Origin: an uncultured Faecalibacterium sp.
GTDB taxonomy: Bacteria; Bacillota; Clostridia; Oscillospirales; Ruminococcaceae
Direction of reading: 5' to 3'
DNA length: 5,879 nt
Assembly (NCBI GenBank): GCA_945982465.1
Contig: CAMFSB010000115.1
Span: 1-5,879 of the forward strand
Part shown: positions 3,972 to 5,879 of the stretch, one piece after another
How the letters are laid out: every line of letters begins with the position of its first letter
Position numbering within the stretch: the stretch's first letter is position 1
The notes under the pieces: model-generated
Databases searched by the model: none
What the model saw: the letters and a program-made list of their open reading frames with translations, nothing else
What the model was told of the DNA's origin: nothing
Made by a program: the position numbers and the translations under genes

Positions 3972-5222
3972 GAACAAAATGAACGCAGGCAGCTGGGCAA
4001 AAGCGTGATCTGGAACACGCTGGGCAATATCATCTATCTGGCCGCGCAGTATGTGCTGCAGATCCTGATCACCCGCATGAGCGGCAACTACGCCGCGGGG
4101 CTGCTTTCCACGGCCATGGCGGTGACCAACATCACCCTGAGCGTGGCCAACTATGGCATGCGCAGCTTTCAGATCAGCGATCTGGAGCGCAAGTATTCCG
4201 ACCGCACCTACCTGCGCAGCCGCTGGGTCACGGTGGCTGCGGCGGGCGTGGGCACCGCCCTGTTTGCCTTTTGCGTCAGCTATTCGGCCGAGCAGCGGCT
4301 GGCCATTGTGCTGTATACCCTGATCCGCCTGAGCGAAGGATATATCGACGTATGGCACGGCTATTTGCAGCGGGCCGACCGCATGGACCTGGTGGGCCGG
4401 CTGTTCGGCCTGCGGGGGCTTGTGACCATGGCGGGCTTTGGGCTGGGCCTGGTGCTGACGGGCAGCCTGAACGCCGCGCTGGCGCTGGTGGCTGCGCTGA
4501 ACTGGCTGTGCGTGTTTGCGGCCGACGTGCCCCCGGCGCGCCGGGCGGCCGACCTTGCCGCCGCGGGCGGCGGATCGGTGCGGCTGCTGCTGTGGGAATG
4601 TGCGCCGCTGGCGGTGTACAGCTTTTTGAACAGCAGCATCGGCTCGGTGGTCAAGCTGTTCTGTGAGCGCGTCTGCGGCACCGAGGCGTTCGGCGCGTTC
4701 AACAATGTGTTTGCGCCGGTGCAGCTGGTGCAGGTGGGGGCCATGTATGTGTTTGCCCCGTTTATGATGATCTTTGCCCGGGCCTGGGCCGGCCGCGACC
4801 GCCGGGTGTTTTACCGCGGGCTGGCGCTGGTGGGGCTGGCCGCCCCGGTGCTGTGGGTGTGCGGCGCGGTGGGCGCGGCGCGGCTGGGGCCGTTTTTCCT
4901 GCGGGTGATGTACGGCGAGGCGATCCTGGCCTACACCGGCCTGCTGCAGCCTGCGGTGATCGCGGCGGTGACCAATCTGCTGGTGTCGGTGTTCTGCTAT
5001 CTGCTGGCCATGATGCGCGGCATGAAAGGGCTGATCGCGGGCAATCTGGCCGGCATTGCCGCGGCGTTTATCGTGTCGCAGCCGCTGCTGGCGGCGTTTG
5101 GCACGGCGGGCGCGGCCTGGGCCACGGTGGCTTCGCGGGCGGTGCAGGCGCTGGTGTGCCTGGCGGTGCTGCTGTGGCAGTGCCGGCGGCACTTTGCCGG
5201 GCAGGATAGCGCCGGGGCCTGA
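3969..5222 (+). CDS. Multi-pass membrane flippase-like protein (polysaccharide/lipid carrier export family, MOP superfamily)
   Basis: The protein has 417 residues and roughly 12 hydrophobic spans (about 16-36, 42-62, 87-105, 146-164, 168-186, 210-228, 250-270, 283-303, 326-347, 355-373 and 377-403, with a weaker one near 110-125). The N-terminus GKSVIWNTLGNIIYLAAQYVLQILITRMSG is characteristic of Wzx-like oligosaccharide flippases: a first helix beginning shortly after a short basic cytoplasmic tail. Members move undecaprenyl-linked sugars or related lipids across the membrane. The specific substrate is not readable. Unlike most Wzx genes it has no glycosyltransferases beside it within the window. 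The start is fixed by the conserved N-terminus although the ribosome binding site is distant. It follows the LysR gene by 73 bases and precedes a NUDIX gene by 118 bases on the same strand. Very GC-rich (bases 4861-4920 are 77% by hand count). Confidence 0.85.
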   Translation: MEQNERRQLGKSVIWNTLGNIIYLAAQYVLQILITRMSGNYAAGLLSTAMAVTNITLSVANYGMRSFQISDLERKYSDRTYLRSRWVTVAAAGVGTALFAFCVSYSAEQRLAIVLYTLIRLSEGYIDVWHGYLQRADRMDLVGRLFGLRGLVTMAGFGLGLVLTGSLNAALALVAALNWLCVFAADVPPARRAADLAAAGGGSVRLLLWECAPLAVYSFLNSSIGSVVKLFCERVCGTEAFGAFNNVFAPVQLVQVGAMYVFAPFMMIFARAWAGRDRRVFYRGLALVGLAAPVLWVCGAVGAARLGPFFLRVMYGEAILAYTGLLQPAVIAAVTNLLVSVFCYLLAMMRGMKGLIAGNLAGIAAAFIVSQPLLAAFGTAGAAWATVASRAVQALVCLAVLLWQCRRHFAGQDSAGA

Positions 5223-5247
5223 GACGGCAGAACTTTGCAAAACACAC

Positions 5248-5268
5248 CGCCGCCGGGCAAGGGCGGCG
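5248..5268. repeat. 7-bp GC hairpin in the spacer after the flippase gene
   Basis: CGCCGCC (5248-5254) pairs with GGCGGCG (5262-5268) around loop GGGCAAG. No T-run follows on the plus strand, so it is a weak or non-terminating structure. Transcription may therefore continue into the NUDIX gene. It might stabilise the 3' end of the flippase message (inference). Confidence 0.45.
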
Positions 5269-5340
5269 CAAAACATGAGCCTGCGGCTGCCGGGCGGGCA
5301 GGGCCGGCCCCAGAACTGCGGCGGAAAGGAAGTACAGCCC

Positions 5341-5879
5341 ATGGAATTTCTGGATGTGGTGGACGAAAACGGCGCGCCCACCGGCGTGCAGGTGGAGCGC
5401 GCGCGGGCGCACGCCGAGGGCGTGCGGCACCGCACGGCCCATGTGTGGCTGGTGCGGCACAAGGCCGGCCGGCTGCAGGTGCTGCTGCAAAAGCGCAGCG
5501 CGGAGAAGGATTCCTTCCCCGGGTGCTATGATATTTCCAGCGCGGGGCACATCCCGGCAGGGGTGGAGTATCTGCCCTCGGCGCTGCGGGAACTGCGCGA
5601 GGAGCTGGGCGTGATGGCCGCCGCGCAGCAGCTGGTGTACTGCGGGCAGCGCAGCTTTTTCTATGAAGGGGCGTTCCACGGCCGGCCGTTCCGCGACAGG
5701 CAGGTGAGCAACATCTACCTGCTGTGGCTTGACCGGGAGCCGCGGCAGTTCACGCTGCAGGCCGAGGAAGTATCGGAGGTGCGGTGGTTCGATTTTGACG
5801 CATGCGTGCAAAGCGTGGAGCAAAACACCATCCCGCACTGCATTTACGCGGAAGAACTGTACATGGTGCGCCGCGCCGC
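5341..5879 (+). CDS. NUDIX hydrolase, 3' end beyond window
   Basis: An open frame from ATG 5341 runs off the right edge with 179 complete codons and no stop. The ribosome binding site AAGGAAG (5326-5332) is well placed. The N-terminal part MEFLDVVDENGAPTG and the phrase RTAHVWLVR, then QVLLQKRSAEKDSFPGCYDISSAGHIPAG, place it in the isopentenyl-diphosphate isomerase-like (YfcD-type) NUDIX subgroup. The NUDIX box spans residues 69-91, GHIPAG...ALRELREELGV, with the metal-binding RE-x2-EE core intact (R83, E84, E87, E88). The glutamate usual at box position 7 is shifted to position 8, which is common in this subgroup. The C-terminal part continues with FTLQAEEVSEVRWFDFD, the usual strand before the last helix. 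These enzymes hydrolyse nucleoside diphosphate-linked substrates; a true isomerase function would be unusual for the subgroup, and the substrate is unknown. Confidence 0.93.
   Translation, partial: MEFLDVVDENGAPTGVQVERARAHAEGVRHRTAHVWLVRHKAGRLQVLLQKRSAEKDSFPGCYDISSAGHIPAGVEYLPSALRELREELGVMAAAQQLVYCGQRSFFYEGAFHGRPFRDRQVSNIYLLWLDREPRQFTLQAEEVSEVRWFDFDACVQSVEQNTIPHCIYAEELYMVRRA

Noticed and set aside
3864..5462. A 532-residue minus-strand open frame opposite the flippase and NUDIX genes
   Set aside because: The product is rich in His, Arg, Gln and Pro without any domain, as expected from reading the opposite strand of GC-rich genes. The plus-strand genes have clear family features.
5545..5615. 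Displaced glutamate in the NUDIX box as a sign of inactivity
   Set aside because: The metal-binding RE-x2-EE core is intact, and a shift of the first glutamate is usual in the isopentenyl-isomerase-like subgroup.

Overview
The window looks like a chromosomal segment from a GC-rich Clostridia-type Firmicute, most plausibly of the Oscillospiraceae/Ruminococcaceae (Faecalibacterium, Gemmiger or Subdoligranulum-like). The basis is the style of the proteins, purine-rich AAGGAGG/AAAGGA ribosome binding sites, consensus TTGACA/TATAAT promoters, and the mix of families. No 16S or other taxonomic marker is present, so the placement is inference.

Layout, left to right. Bases 1-109 are the 3' end of an unidentified gene, followed by a weak hairpin. 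A consensus promoter (TTGACA, 17-bp spacer, TATAAT) drives a lone tRNA-Leu(CAG) at 238-324, which ends in a strong intrinsic terminator. Next is a lower-GC segment with a two-gene cassette: a 117-residue two-pass membrane protein (520-873) of a family often labelled 'dihydropteridine reductase', and a TetR-type regulator (1140-1721). The cassette is followed by a second, base-for-base copy of the tRNA terminator (35 bp identical, 1825-1859). The two copies bracket about 1.5 kb of compositionally different DNA beside a tRNA gene, which suggests acquisition or rearrangement. A second, bidirectional-looking terminator (1881-1916) then separates the cassette from the high-GC remainder.

The right half is GC-rich. 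A TraX-family membrane protein is on the minus strand (1956-2735). Divergent from it, a LysR-type regulator (2999-3895), a multi-pass flippase-like transporter (3969-5222) and a NUDIX hydrolase (5341 to the window end) all read on the plus strand with gaps of 73 and 118 bases, compatible with one transcription unit. The LysR gene has its own promoter (TTGACA at 2901). The TraX leader carries a 13-bp perfect hairpin and a second hairpin near the start codon. The flippase has an 8-bp perfect hairpin lying exactly between a good Shine-Dalgarno sequence and its ATG, suggesting a folded (hairpin-bridged) ribosome binding site.

I see no CRISPR array, recombinase, transposase or clear defence system. 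The most notable structures are the duplicated terminator around the TetR cassette and the hairpins at translation starts.
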